Shown one piece after another: positions 1-9,645 of a DNA stretch of 64,000 nt; within the stretch, counting starts at the first letter, position 1; each line of letters starts with the position of its first letter. Source of the DNA: Tritrichomonas foetus (Eukaryota > Parabasalia > Tritrichomonadida > Tritrichomonadidae). The notes below the pieces were generated by a model. The model saw only the letters and a program-made list of their open reading frames with translations. It made no database searches and was not told where the DNA came from. The stretch spans positions 52,308 to 116,307 of the forward strand of contig MLAK01000461.1 in the NCBI GenBank assembly GCA_001839685.1, given 5' to 3'. Made by a program: the position numbers and the translations under genes.

Positions 1-1255
1 ATTTTTATTTATCAATTCATGGTTCTTTTCTATTTTTCAATTGGAATTTCTGATTGATATTTAAGAAACACCACTTCATAAAGCATCTTCTGGAGGTTAT
101 TATGAAATTGTTGAACTTTTATTGAAACAGCCAAATATTGATATTAATTCAAAAGATAAAATTTTTATTTATCAATTCATTATTCTTTTCTATTTTTGAA
201 ATAGAATTTTTGATTGACACTTATTGTATACCACTTCATAAAGCATCTTCTGGAGGTTATTATGAAATTGTTGAACTCTTATTGAAACAGCCAAATATTG
301 ATATTAATTCGAAAGATAAAATTTTTATTTATCAATTCATGATTCTTTTCTATTTTTGAAATGGAATTTTTGATTGACACTTATTGTATACCACTTCATA
401 AAGCATGTTCTAGAGGTCATTTTGAAATTGTTGAACTTTTATTGAAACAACCAAATATTGATATTAATTCAAAAGATAATATTTTGATTTATTAACTTAT
501 TATTCTTTTCTATTTTTGAAATAGAATTTTTAATAGATGTTTATTATACACCACTTTATGAAGCATGTTCTGAAGGTCATTTTGAAATTGTTGAACTTTT
601 ATTGAAACAACCAAATATTGATATTAATTCAAAAGATAATATTTTTTTTATCATTCATTATTCTTTTCTATTTTTGAAATGGAATTTTTGATTGATATTT
701 ATTATACACCACTTCATAAAGCATCTTCTGGAGGTTATTATGAAACTGCTGAACTCTTATTGAAACAGCCAAATATTGATATTAATTCAAAAGATAAAAT
801 TTTTATTTATCATTCATTATTCTTTTCTATTTTTGAAATGGAATTTTTGATTGATGTTTATTATACACCACTTTATGAAGCATGTTATGGTGGTTATTAT
901 GAAATTGTTGAACTCTTATTGAAACAACCAAATATTGATATTAATTCGAAAGATAAAATTTTTATTTTTCAATTCATCATTCTTTTCTATTTTTAAAATG
1001 GAATTTTTGATTGACACTTATTGTACACCACTTCATAAAGCATGTTCTGAAGGTCATTTTGAAATTGTTGAACTTTTATTGAAACAACCAAATATTGATA
1101 TTAATTCGAAAGATAAAATTTTTATTTATCAATTCATAATTCTCTTCTATTTTTGAAATGGAATTTCTGATTGATGTTTTTAAAACACCATATGATATTG
1201 CCGTATCCCAACATTATTTAAACATCAGTGAACTTTTTACAAAATTACTACAATA
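1..1255 (+). repeat. Tandem ankyrin-repeat array, 3' end of a gene, frame-broken between repeats
   Basis: Seven highly similar units and a degenerate eighth lie head to tail. The ccact anchor of each unit falls at 71, 231, 391, 551, 709, 868, 1028 and (diverged) 1188, so the period is 158-160 bp. Each unit has about 95 bp encoding one clear ankyrin repeat (TPLHKA..GG..EIVELLLKQPNIDINSKDK) and about 65 bp of AT-rich linker. Because 160 is not a multiple of 3 and the linker usually contains stops, consecutive repeats sit in different frames. Only the unit pair spaced 159 bp (about 679-996) reads through both repeats. The last unit decays to TPYDIAVSQHYLNISELFTKLLQ and a stop near 1255. The linkers lack consistent GT/AG ends. 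The array continues off the left edge, so the N-terminal part of the gene is not visible. It is either a decayed ankyrin gene or one needing unusual RNA processing. Confidence 0.8.
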
Positions 1256-1600
1256 AAACATTTATCTGTAAATTGAGTTTAGCAATACAAATCATAGTAT
1301 TCATGAATGAGTTAATCAAAGAAATCCTACTATCTCGTTATCTTATTTATCAATTTTCATTTAAAAACATAAATTCACTGTATTTCATGCTATTTTTCAA
1401 GGCCAATTAATAGAACACAATTTCTATGTACGCTTCTAATTTGGCTATTCATATAGTTTCCACTGGAAAAGTGAAAATCATTGCAATATAAATCAACACA
1501 AATTATGTAGTGTTTTTTATAAATAAATTAGTTTTTTTTTTTTTTTTCTGTTATTGATCAACATTGAGAGAAAATTGAATTTAATTCAAATGTTTTTATT
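1256..1600. other. Intergenic, AT-rich; T16 tract
   Basis: There is no convincing gene. An uninterrupted T16 run lies at about 1532-1547, just past the 3' end of the minus-strand acyltransferase-like gene. A 60-codon plus-strand reading frame at 1228-1410 has no recognisable features and overlaps the end of the ankyrin array. Confidence 0.5.
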
Positions 1601-2887
1601 TCACTTGTGCCTGCCATAAAAGTCATCAATTGCACGAATTGCCTCTTTCACACTCATTTTGAAGTCCAAGTTTTTCAATCCGAATTCGACCATGTCTGTG
1701 TACAAATTTCCATCCTGCTCATTTAGTTCCAAAGTATTTGATTGGAACTGCGCCACATAATTTGGCTCAATGCTTGGGTTTTTATTGACAATCGAATAAG
1801 TCAAGAGTGAAGTCTGCCCAAGCTCGTTTTTATCAGGCGTGATTAATGAAACCCACGCATCTGTCACAGGCAGCTGAATGCGGATTGGCCCCATCGATGA
1901 AAGCTCGAGGGCGATGCCTGACGGGTTCGGCGGCTTCCAAAAGGCAAAGACGGCATCCCAAATGGACGCGTGATGTGAAAGATAATCTTTCCTTTTCACG
2001 CGCTTGTTGAAGTTGGCCCTCATTTGCCTTCCGAGAGTTTCGAGCGACATATCCATATCTGGCTCGGCGGTGACAGAAATCGAGCCGATGCAGTCTTGAG
2101 TGGATGGTGAATTCGCTTTCGATGGTGGAAGAACGCGTCGTAAGTCGAGGACTGTAGATATTCCAAAATTCTTGAAAGTCTTATCTTCTTGGAAAACGTA
2201 TTTTGATAATGCTAAAGAGATCCATTGTGCTTCTGTGATATTTTGTACCCGCTTTGTGTCTTTATTGTAGCCCATAATTTCAGAGATTGGCATTGAAAAA
2301 CTTGGGAGGCAATATTTGGATTCTTTCTTATTCGAAACTGGTCGCTTTGGATAGAGACGATAGATGGATGAATCACCTGCACAGTAGACTGAATATTTTG
2401 GATGTGCAAAGATTTCTTTCTGATAATCGAGGTAATATGATGATGGAATTGGTGCCACTTTTCGGAATTTGTCTCCGTATTTGGTCGGATCACTTATATG
2501 TTCGACCAATTTACAACAGAAAAGACCATCATTAAAAGTATGCGAAGAGGTCACAACAATGCGCCTATCGTCACATGCAATTGTGGCAGAACCTTTATTT
2601 CCGTTCTTTCCAGGCATGTGTTCTTTGTTCATCCAAATTGCGGCATCTTTGAGGGTTTTCACATTCGATGGTATTTTGTAAACTGTTGGATTGTCGTTTT
2701 TGATTTGAGAGATGTACAGGAGACCACTTTTACATCTGAAAGAATTCATGCAGCGGATCATCTCTTGGACAGCGGGCTGGACATACTTCGGATGTTCGAA
2801 CTCGAGCGCGATTTGCATGTTGATTCCCCAAATAGAAATGACGTAGTCCATTGGGGCGAGACGGCGTTTTGGTACGGATGAAAACAT
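1601..2887 (-). CDS. Condensation/CAT-like superfamily acyltransferase-type protein
   Basis: This is a 428-residue protein starting at a true ATG. Its clearest motif is H116-T-F-N-D120-G, the HxxxDG signature of the chloramphenicol acetyltransferase-like fold shared by BAHD acyltransferases, NRPS condensation domains and alcohol acetyltransferases; the histidine is the general base in that family. A second stretch, ISTVLDLRRVLPPS (about residues 233-246), resembles the conserved Asp/Arg-containing strand in the middle of such enzymes, and the length is typical. No signal peptide or membrane segment is visible, so a cytosolic acyl-CoA-dependent transferase is plausible. The substrate cannot be deduced. 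It stands alone, with no biosynthetic neighbours. Family placement rests on the motif and length, so it is moderately secure; catalytic function is inference. Confidence 0.6.
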   Translation of the reverse strand: MFSSVPKRRLAPMDYVISIWGINMQIALEFEHPKYVQPAVQEMIRCMNSFRCKSGLLYISQIKNDNPTVYKIPSNVKTLKDAAIWMNKEHMPGKNGNKGSATIACDDRRIVVTSSHTFNDGLFCCKLVEHISDPTKYGDKFRKVAPIPSSYYLDYQKEIFAHPKYSVYCAGDSSIYRLYPKRPVSNKKESKYCLPSFSMPISEIMGYNKDTKRVQNITEAQWISLALSKYVFQEDKTFKNFGISTVLDLRRVLPPSKANSPSTQDCIGSISVTAEPDMDMSLETLGRQMRANFNKRVKRKDYLSHHASIWDAVFAFWKPPNPSGIALELSSMGPIRIQLPVTDAWVSLITPDKNELGQTSLLTYSIVNKNPSIEPNYVAQFQSNTLELNEQDGNLYTDMVEFGLKNLDFKMSVKEAIRAIDDFYGRHK

Positions 2888-3232
2888 TTTGGATAATGCT
2901 TGTTTTTGTATGAATGGAATTTTTGATTATTTTTGAATCACCTTTTTTTGATAGTAGGAAAATAGCCAGTGATATAGTCAAATTTCTGTGTTCACTATTT
3001 TTTGATAATTATTCAATTTTTTTCAGGTTAAATGGAAAGTCAAATTAGCGAAAATGTTGAATGTAAAAACCGTTCCACACTTTAAATTCAATTCATATAA
3101 AGAAATTTATTTAATGTACATTCAAATGCAATAATTTGAATAAATTATTAAGATTATACAATTGTGAGATTCTAAATATTCTGATATCTCATTCCCAATA
3201 AGATTCCATAGATACAAACCATGTCCTTTACT

Positions 3233-3283
3233 CATGATTTACCTTGAGTTAAAATGTAACCACATTACTCAGGGTAAATCATG
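3233..3283. repeat. Imperfect inverted repeat (hairpin)
   Basis: The left arm 3233-3257 begins CATGATTTACC and ends AATGT. The right arm 3262-3283 ends GGTAAATCATG. They pair over about 22 bases with a few mismatches around a 4-nt loop (3258-3261). The outer 11 bp are perfect. It lies mid-intergenic, far from either gene, and could be a fold-back element remnant or a transcribed hairpin. Confidence 0.65.
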
Positions 3284-3989
3284 CTCATGAGTAAATATAG
3301 GAGAACTTAATAAAATCAGAACATATGTAAGCTCATGGAAAATTTCAAACATTTATAATAACAAGAAAAGGAAATATCTAAATGATAAAAAAATTTATTT
3401 AGGAAAAATATGGAGATATCGCCAAAAAAAACAAAATAATTGAAATAATTTTCGATCAAATTGCTTCAATTATTGAATACAGAAAATAAAAGTATTATTT
3501 CGAATTTTTTCCATGGTATATATTATAATTTATGCTTTTATTTTTTGAATAATTATTATATTATAATTAGAAGAAGATATTATTCTTGGTAATGTGAAAT
3601 TCGAATTTTCTGATCGTATATTAGCACAATAGGTTTTTGAATGAATTTTCATCGGTTTTTTTTTGAAGTTCCAAAGAATCAGAAATATAAGTTTCGATCA
3701 AAATTACCGAGAAATCATATTATTTATTGGACTAATTGTGATTTTAGAAATTTGAATGAACCATTAATGTCCAGTTAACAAACCAACGATGAGTAAACAC
3801 TAACATTAATTTATATTCTTTTGTATATTTAACATAGTTAAAAAAACACTTCATCACTTCACTCTTAGTTATATCTGACGACAGAGACATCATTGATGAA
3901 GTTGTTATATCCTTTATCGGCTTGTGTATATTCATATGTTTTTGGATATAGGCATTTACCAAAAATACAACTGACTGAAAAGAAAAATT

Positions 3990-4041
3990 CATGGGTGTGT
4001 TCATTTGGACAAAAAGTAGAAAATGTCTATAAATGGCACCC
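3990..4041 (-). repeat. Short dispersed repeat, copy 1 (element fragment?)
   Basis: The segment CATGGGTG...GGACAAAAA..GAAAATGTCTATAA.TGGCACCCA has a diverged second copy at 46918-46985. On the minus strand both translate similarly (copy 1 MGAIYRHFLLFVQ, copy 2 IGATYGHFPIFCQ). This suggests a shared coding fragment of a repeated element rather than chance. Its parent element is not visible here. Confidence 0.5.
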
Positions 4042-4500
4042 ATAATATTTCCAAATTTAATGACTAAAATAAGGAAAATTATTTATTTTTAGTGAATATA
4101 AGAAGTGTGCGAGCAACTGTTTACTAAAAAAAAGTAGATTTTAAAACTGCTTTATTTTTTATTGAATTATGATTATAAAGCGCTATACTTTCCATTCGAA
4201 ATCAAATATATATGGCGAATTATATTTGACCTTTCCGTCTCACAAAAAAATGAAATTGAATAGGAAATCTATTTCTCGAGAATTCTGACAGATTATTTTA
4301 TTAACTTCTTTATAGTATAAGACACTTGATATATTAAAATTTCAAAGTGATTCGTCGGCAACATATTTGCTAGCACTCTTCTTATATATATATAAATAAA
4401 TTTTAAACGTCATTGTTGACAAAATTTTGTTGAATTGATCATTTGAAAGTAATTAACAATGACATAACAACTTTTTCTGATTAAATATAAATTCGAAAAA

Positions 4501-7500
4501 ATGGACGAATCTCTTCGTCATGAATTATTCTTTTTGATTGCAAAACTATTAAAATCAGAATTTCCACAAATTGGCGAAGCTTTTATCAACGAATGTGAAA
4601 ACAGCAAGAAATTTCCATCACTCGTATTTAATGCGCATCCATCTTTCGAGCAACTTGAAAAAACATCATTGCCAGATATTCCAAACGATCAGCTTGTTCG
4701 ATTAATTCAACTCGCTTGTCCCCATTCGGAATATCCATCATTGCTATTTAATGCATCACAGACACTTTCAAAGCCATCACTGGCGAGTTGCCTATCTGCT
4801 CACATCATTCCAAACATCTCACCCATCTATAAAATATCTCCTAAAATTCGTGTGATTGGTCATTCTTCTGAAGTTTATTGTTTGGCATTTGACATCACAA
4901 ATCAACTTTTGATAACTGGCTCTGATGATTATAAAGTAAAAGTCTGGAATTTTCAAACATGTACACTAATGTCTGTATTTTTTCATCATTCCAATGTTAT
5001 TTCAGACATTCAAGTTCATCCAACCAATGATTTTTTTGCCATTTCATCTCACGATTTCACAATTTCAATCATCTCCCTGAAAAATTTATCACTGATTCAT
5101 TTAATTCAACTGGAAAGTGAAGTACACTCGATTAGATTTTCACCATGTGGCACGTTTTTGGCAGCAGCTCTTGAAGAAGGAAGTATAAGAATATTTCATG
5201 TACATAATTTCGAAGAATACTGCGCAATTCCAACACCAAATCGACTGGCGGCTGCTTGGCTTAGTTTTTCACCTGGTGGTGAATTTCTTATATTTTCAGC
5301 TGATCCACATGATTTGGTAATCCTTTCATTAAAATCACTTCAATATAAAACGCTTGTTGGTCATGAAGAATTACCTGAATATGTAACTTTTTCAAAAAAT
5401 AGCTGTAATTTAATTTTAACATGTTCATATAAAGAAAAAAATGTTCGACTTTGGACTCGCATTAACAGTTGTTGGGAATCGACTGGTATTTTGACATTAA
5501 GAGTGAATAATCATAAAGTTAAAGTTATTCGTGCTTGTTTTAATTGTGATGATTCAAATATTGTTGCTATTTCTGCTAATAGTCTTTTCTGTTTTGATAC
5601 TCAAACTAAGAGGCTCATTAAAAATTCTACTTTTTCTCCTTCTTCTACATTTAGTTCTAACACTAATCCAACACCTGGTTCTAATAATGGTTTTATGAAT
5701 GATGTCGATGATTTTGCTTTTTTAGATCATTGTTGTGTGTTGGCAATGCATCCAACTATTCCAAATATTGCTTTTGTTGGCTGTGCAACTGGCAGATGTG
5801 CAATTTGGGATACTCATAGGTGTGAAATTGTGTCAAAACTATGCCATGAAGAAACAACCAAAATAACTGAAGCTGTTTGGTCAAATGACGGTTTTTCTGT
5901 TGTTTCTGGTGATGCACGAGGCGGATTTACAGTTTTTACTTATCATCATAGGCCTTTTATCACAATTGACCAATTCTTTTTCTCTGAGTTTTCGAATGGA
6001 AATTTAAATTCTCTTAGAATAAACTCAAATAGCCAACAAAATACTAGGAATAATGAAAATAATTTCTCAAATGAAGAAAACCAAAATGCTGAAGAGAATG
6101 AGCATTCCGATATAGATGATATAACTGATAATCAAAGAAACCAACAGCAAAATGAAAATGATGGTAATTCAAGTGTAATTGAAGATAGAAATATTGAGTC
6201 AAATAATCAAGAAATGTACTTAATGAATAATCTCAATCATAATAGTCAGTTTAATAATAATATTGATTTTGAAATTGATGAAAATACTATTACAGATTCA
6301 CAAGCGCAGCCATTAATACCTCAACCAGAAAAAACTGATATCTCAAAATTACGACTAGGCATTCGTGCTCCAATTTTAAATGACCAACAAGTCATTGAAG
6401 AAGAAACTATCGTCGAATTTTGGAAAACAGATAATGTTCAAGTTTCGAAATCATTTGAGTCCCTCAACGGTGAAGAAGAGGAAGAACAAAATAATGTAAA
6501 TGATGATAAACCAGTTACTTCAAGTCGAATGTCAACTCGACATTCTATTAGCATCTTTGATGAGAAGTTTGATGACATTTCTGTCAATCGTTCTCATATT
6601 CGAACACGAAACCATCGAGAAAACCGGCTTGAACGACGTCTTTCAACGAGGAATGATTCTGATAGATTTGGTATAAATAATCAAGACAATATAGATTTAA
6701 TAAATGAAGAGGATGGTATTATAAGCGATAATGGAGAAAGTGACGAAGAATACGATCTCACTAATAATCGTAGAGCTCGATCCATTGATGATTACTATGA
6801 TGATAATGAATACGATGAGAATGAATATGGATATGACCATGAATATGATTATGAATATAACATAGTATATGAAGAAGAAGATGAGGAAGAAGAAAATGAA
6901 TACAAGGAAGAAGAATTGGTGACAGAAACTGAGACCAATGTTTCTATAACTGGTCGAAAAATGGTTACACGAAGAGCATTTTCACCAGAGCCAATCAAAC
7001 ATCGAAAACGTATTCAAACTAGAAGAGGTGGAAGAGGGAGAGGTAACAGACAAACTCGAAATTCATTATCTTCACGTGATGAAGAAGATTCACGAAATCA
7101 GAATGAAAATGCTTCACCTTCACTTCCCCGGAGAAAATCTCGAATTTCTGATTTTCAACTCTTCTCATCAGATTCAGATGATCAAGCACTCTTAAAGCCT
7201 TCTGGTATGGCAACACGAACACGAAATAAAACATCTACTGCCCAACAAGTTCAGTCAAATTCACATTCTTCTTCAACATCTACAAAGAAAAAGCCTGGAA
7301 GGAAACCTCAAACCAAAAATTTGGAGAAAGTGAATGAAAAACCTGTTGTAACAGTAACTGGAAGACGATCAATAAAGGGAAATTCATTTTCACCACCACC
7401 ACCAAGAAAAGTTAAAAGAAGAGTTAAAGAAATACAACAAAAAACGTCATCAAGAAGAGAACTTTCACCACCTAAACCGTTAAAGCACTTGACAGATCGA

Positions 7501-7875
7501 ACAATAAACGATTCCTCTTCAAAATCCACATCAAGAAGAAGAATATCTCCACCGCCTCCACATAAACAACCTTTGAAACAGCAATCAAAACGCTCAAGAA
7601 TCATTCCCGATAAATCACAAAACATAGAATCATCTAATTCTAAAATAAACTTACATTCTATTTCCCGAATTAAAACCAGATCAAGTACAACAGAACCATT
7701 TGATGAAGAATTTCCACTTTTCTACCATCGAAAACCACGAAAGTCACTTCAAAATGCACAAAAAAATCCTTCAAAAACTCAAGAAAACAATGGACAATTT
7801 AAAAATAAAGATGAAATTGAAAATAACCTAAGTATCAATACAAGCATTGAACAAGTATTCTACAACAAAAGATGA
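4501..7875 (+). CDS. PHIP/BRWD-like WD40 protein, N-terminal part (split by frameshift)
   Basis: This 1124-codon reading frame from a true ATG has the PHIP/BRWD layout. The N-terminal helical region (about 1-75, ELFFLIAKLLKSEFPQIGEAFINE) resembles the PHIP N-terminus. A WD40 beta-propeller (about 115-490) opens with VIGHSSEVYCLAFD and SDDYKVKVWNF. It is followed by roughly 550 residues of acidic, Asn-rich and Arg/Ser/Pro-rich low complexity. The frame stops at 7873-7875, but the cryptic tudor and bromodomain expected next begin one frame over (next entry). Removing one A from the A4 run 7867-7870 would join them. Known family members are chromatin readers that bind modified histone H3 and can act as CUL4-DDB1 substrate receptors. 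Nuclear chromatin function is inferred from family. Confidence 0.8.
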   Translation: MDESLRHELFFLIAKLLKSEFPQIGEAFINECENSKKFPSLVFNAHPSFEQLEKTSLPDIPNDQLVRLIQLACPHSEYPSLLFNASQTLSKPSLASCLSAHIIPNISPIYKISPKIRVIGHSSEVYCLAFDITNQLLITGSDDYKVKVWNFQTCTLMSVFFHHSNVISDIQVHPTNDFFAISSHDFTISIISLKNLSLIHLIQLESEVHSIRFSPCGTFLAAALEEGSIRIFHVHNFEEYCAIPTPNRLAAAWLSFSPGGEFLIFSADPHDLVILSLKSLQYKTLVGHEELPEYVTFSKNSCNLILTCSYKEKNVRLWTRINSCWESTGILTLRVNNHKVKVIRACFNCDDSNIVAISANSLFCFDTQTKRLIKNSTFSPSSTFSSNTNPTPGSNNGFMNDVDDFAFLDHCCVLAMHPTIPNIAFVGCATGRCAIWDTHRCEIVSKLCHEETTKITEAVWSNDGFSVVSGDARGGFTVFTYHHRPFITIDQFFFSEFSNGNLNSLRINSNSQQNTRNNENNFSNEENQNAEENEHSDIDDITDNQRNQQQNENDGNSSVIEDRNIESNNQEMYLMNNLNHNSQFNNNIDFEIDENTITDSQAQPLIPQPEKTDISKLRLGIRAPILNDQQVIEEETIVEFWKTDNVQVSKSFESLNGEEEEEQNNVNDDKPVTSSRMSTRHSISIFDEKFDDISVNRSHIRTRNHRENRLERRLSTRNDSDRFGINNQDNIDLINEEDGIISDNGESDEEYDLTNNRRARSIDDYYDDNEYDENEYGYDHEYDYEYNIVYEEEDEEEENEYKEEELVTETETNVSITGRKMVTRRAFSPEPIKHRKRIQTRRGGRGRGNRQTRNSLSSRDEEDSRNQNENASPSLPRRKSRISDFQLFSSDSDDQALLKPSGMATRTRNKTSTAQQVQSNSHSSSTSTKKKPGRKPQTKNLEKVNEKPVVTVTGRRSIKGNSFSPPPPRKVKRRVKEIQQKTSSRRELSPPKPLKHLTDRTINDSSSKSTSRRRISPPPPHKQPLKQQSKRSRIIPDKSQNIESSNSKINLHSISRIKTRSSTTEPFDEEFPLFYHRKPRKSLQNAQKNPSKTQENNGQFKNKDEIENNLSINTSIEQVFYNKR

Positions 7876-9049
7876 AATAAAAGAAATCAAAAGGGAAAAA
7901 ATTGTCAAAAACATTGAATTTGAAGAATTAAATGTCAACAAAGACAATGAAAAGCTTAATCATGGAATTAGTAAAAGGGGTAGAAGCGGTCGAAGGAAAA
8001 CTCGAAATAATTCATTTAATAAAGAAGAAAGCGAAGACGATACTTTTCTTTCTCGTGAAAATGAAAGTTCATTCAGTAAAAAAAATCGTGTGAAACTTCC
8101 TCAAAACATTGTAATGCCACCAAAACTGAAAAGAATGAATAAAATCCCAGATTTCGCAATTTGGGATAATACAAGAATGAAAACCTATGTTCCACAACTT
8201 GGAGATAATGTTGTATACATTAGAGATGCGCATATTCAGTACAGCCATGAATGTCAATGCGATTTTTATCCACCACCTTTTAATCGAAAAGATAATTTCC
8301 CCTCAATTGCTTTTGGAACAGTGACACAAATCGGTTTCTTTGTTTCTTCTTTTGTTGTTCGAGTCCATATTGAAAAACCAAAAATTTATGAAATGCGTGC
8401 AGACATTTTAATTCCTTATCCACTCGCACCTCCAATTTTGATTGAACGTTCAAAATTTGAAAGTTCAATGACTTGTACAAGAAATCTATTAATTGGTCGT
8501 GAAATTGATTTCATTGTAGATGATAGAGAAATCATGAGCGCGACACTTTTAAGTTTAAATAATGATTGGGAGCGCCAGCCTTATAATTCAATTACTATTT
8601 CCCTTCCTAATTTAATAACTGAGCCAAAAGCTTCAAATGATCAAGAAAACAATGATTTCTGTGAAAGAATTTCTCCTTGGGATATTCAATTCCCGTTGAG
8701 ACGACAGGGAGGAAGAACTTCAAATTCTGCAATTTCTGTCTGTAAACAAGTTGGTGTGTTTGTTAAATCTTTAATTAATAAAGAAACTAATCGTGGATTT
8801 TTTGATTGGCGTCTTTGCGATAAAGAAAAACAGTTTGCAAATTCAATGATTCGTCCAGTTGATTTTACAATGTTTTTGCGCCGCCTTTCTTCTGAACACT
8901 ATTATCGATCTCCCTTAGAAATCCTTGAAGATGTTTCTCGTCTTCGTTCAACACTGAATATAATCTCACCTAAATACCATCGTCATATTGATGAAGTGAC
9001 AACAGCTATAAGCAATTCAATCACACGTGCGTCTGAACATTATAAATAA
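7832..9049 (+). CDS. PHIP/BRWD-like protein, C-terminal part: tudor-like plus bromodomain
   Basis: The open frame begins after a stop at 7829-7831 and has no early ATG, so it is almost surely the 3' half of the preceding gene. It starts with a charged linker. Next comes the cryptic tudor region of PHIP/BRWD (PQLGDNVVYIRDAHIQYSHE, with the family signature SPWDIQFP corresponding to SPWDM in animal PHIP). A single bromodomain follows (RPVDFTMFLRRLSSEHYYRS, then a shortened Z helix and BC loop, RLRSTLNIISPKY). Animal homologues have two bromodomains; only one is seen here and its canonical NAxxYN loop is not obvious, so acetyl-lysine binding is uncertain. The joined protein would be about 1500 residues. 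An A-homopolymer sequencing error is the simplest explanation of the break. Confidence 0.75.
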   Translation, partial: VSIQALNKYSTTKDEIKEIKREKIVKNIEFEELNVNKDNEKLNHGISKRGRSGRRKTRNNSFNKEESEDDTFLSRENESSFSKKNRVKLPQNIVMPPKLKRMNKIPDFAIWDNTRMKTYVPQLGDNVVYIRDAHIQYSHECQCDFYPPPFNRKDNFPSIAFGTVTQIGFFVSSFVVRVHIEKPKIYEMRADILIPYPLAPPILIERSKFESSMTCTRNLLIGREIDFIVDDREIMSATLLSLNNDWERQPYNSITISLPNLITEPKASNDQENNDFCERISPWDIQFPLRRQGGRTSNSAISVCKQVGVFVKSLINKETNRGFFDWRLCDKEKQFANSMIRPVDFTMFLRRLSSEHYYRSPLEILEDVSRLRSTLNIISPKYHRHIDEVTTAISNSITRASEHYK

Positions 9050-9160
9050 TTATTTTGTTTTGTAAGTGGATTTGCGTTTCATTATTTATTTGTAAATATC
9101 ATGTAAACTTTATATTTTGATTCCTTTTTTTTACCCCTTCAACTTATAACCAAGTGAATA

Positions 9161-9209
9161 CAGTCACTTCAAAAACTGTGTCCCACTTAAAAAAGTATGT
9201 CCCACTTTT
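9161..9209 (+). repeat. Left terminal inverted repeat
   Basis: It begins CAGTCACTTCAAAAACTGTG directly after a TA dinucleotide. It matches the reverse complement of 11187-11235 with about three mismatches. It also contains a short internal echo (GTCCCACTT, then GTCCCACTT 19 bp on) that could be a double transposase-binding site. Confidence 0.9.
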
Positions 9210-9645
9210 AGAAAAGTAATTTTTTTTTTGATGTCTGAAAAGCTTTCAATTTTCACTCCATTGTTGTTTTAAACTATTTTACATGGCATAACTATTTTAT
9301 TTATATTCTAACTTCATGTATATAAGGTAAATCTTGGAAAAAAAAAATGAAAGTTAAGAATATGTAATTTTACAATTTTTTAAAATTTTTTAATTTCATT
9401 ATTTAAATATAGCCATAATACTTTATTTTATGATTACATTAATTTTATTTCATTAAAAGGATACTAAAAATATTAAAAGGTGGTAATTTGGCCATTTATT
9501 AAAAAAAAATGTCGCAGCATCGTTCAAATCTATAATTAAAGCATAAATAAATAAAAGTTGATAAATTAATTTTAAGTTCACAAAGAAAGAACCATTCCCA
9601 CTATATTAAATGCACTGTGGCATGTTAGTAAAGTTAAAGGTTTCA

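Larger units (their letters stand above)
2888..4500. other. 1.6-kb intergenic region with hairpin and repeat fragment
   Basis: No supported gene is present. It holds an imperfect inverted repeat at 3233-3283 and a short dispersed repeat at 3990-4041 (both listed separately). A minus-strand reading frame at 3744-4043 (99 codons) coincides with the dispersed repeat and is more likely a mobile-element fragment than a host gene. Just upstream of the next gene, 4470-4479 carries the recurrent 10-mer CAGAAAAAGT in inverse orientation. Confidence 0.5.

Noticed and set aside
1..1255. Canonical GT-AG introns between ankyrin repeats
   Set aside because: Linkers lack a consistent GT at the 5' side or AG at the 3' side, and the known trichomonad 3' splice consensus is absent.
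7847..7849. TTG as start codon of an independent C-terminal gene
   Set aside because: TTG is not an expected eukaryotic start, and the product completes the PHIP/BRWD domain order of the upstream frame.
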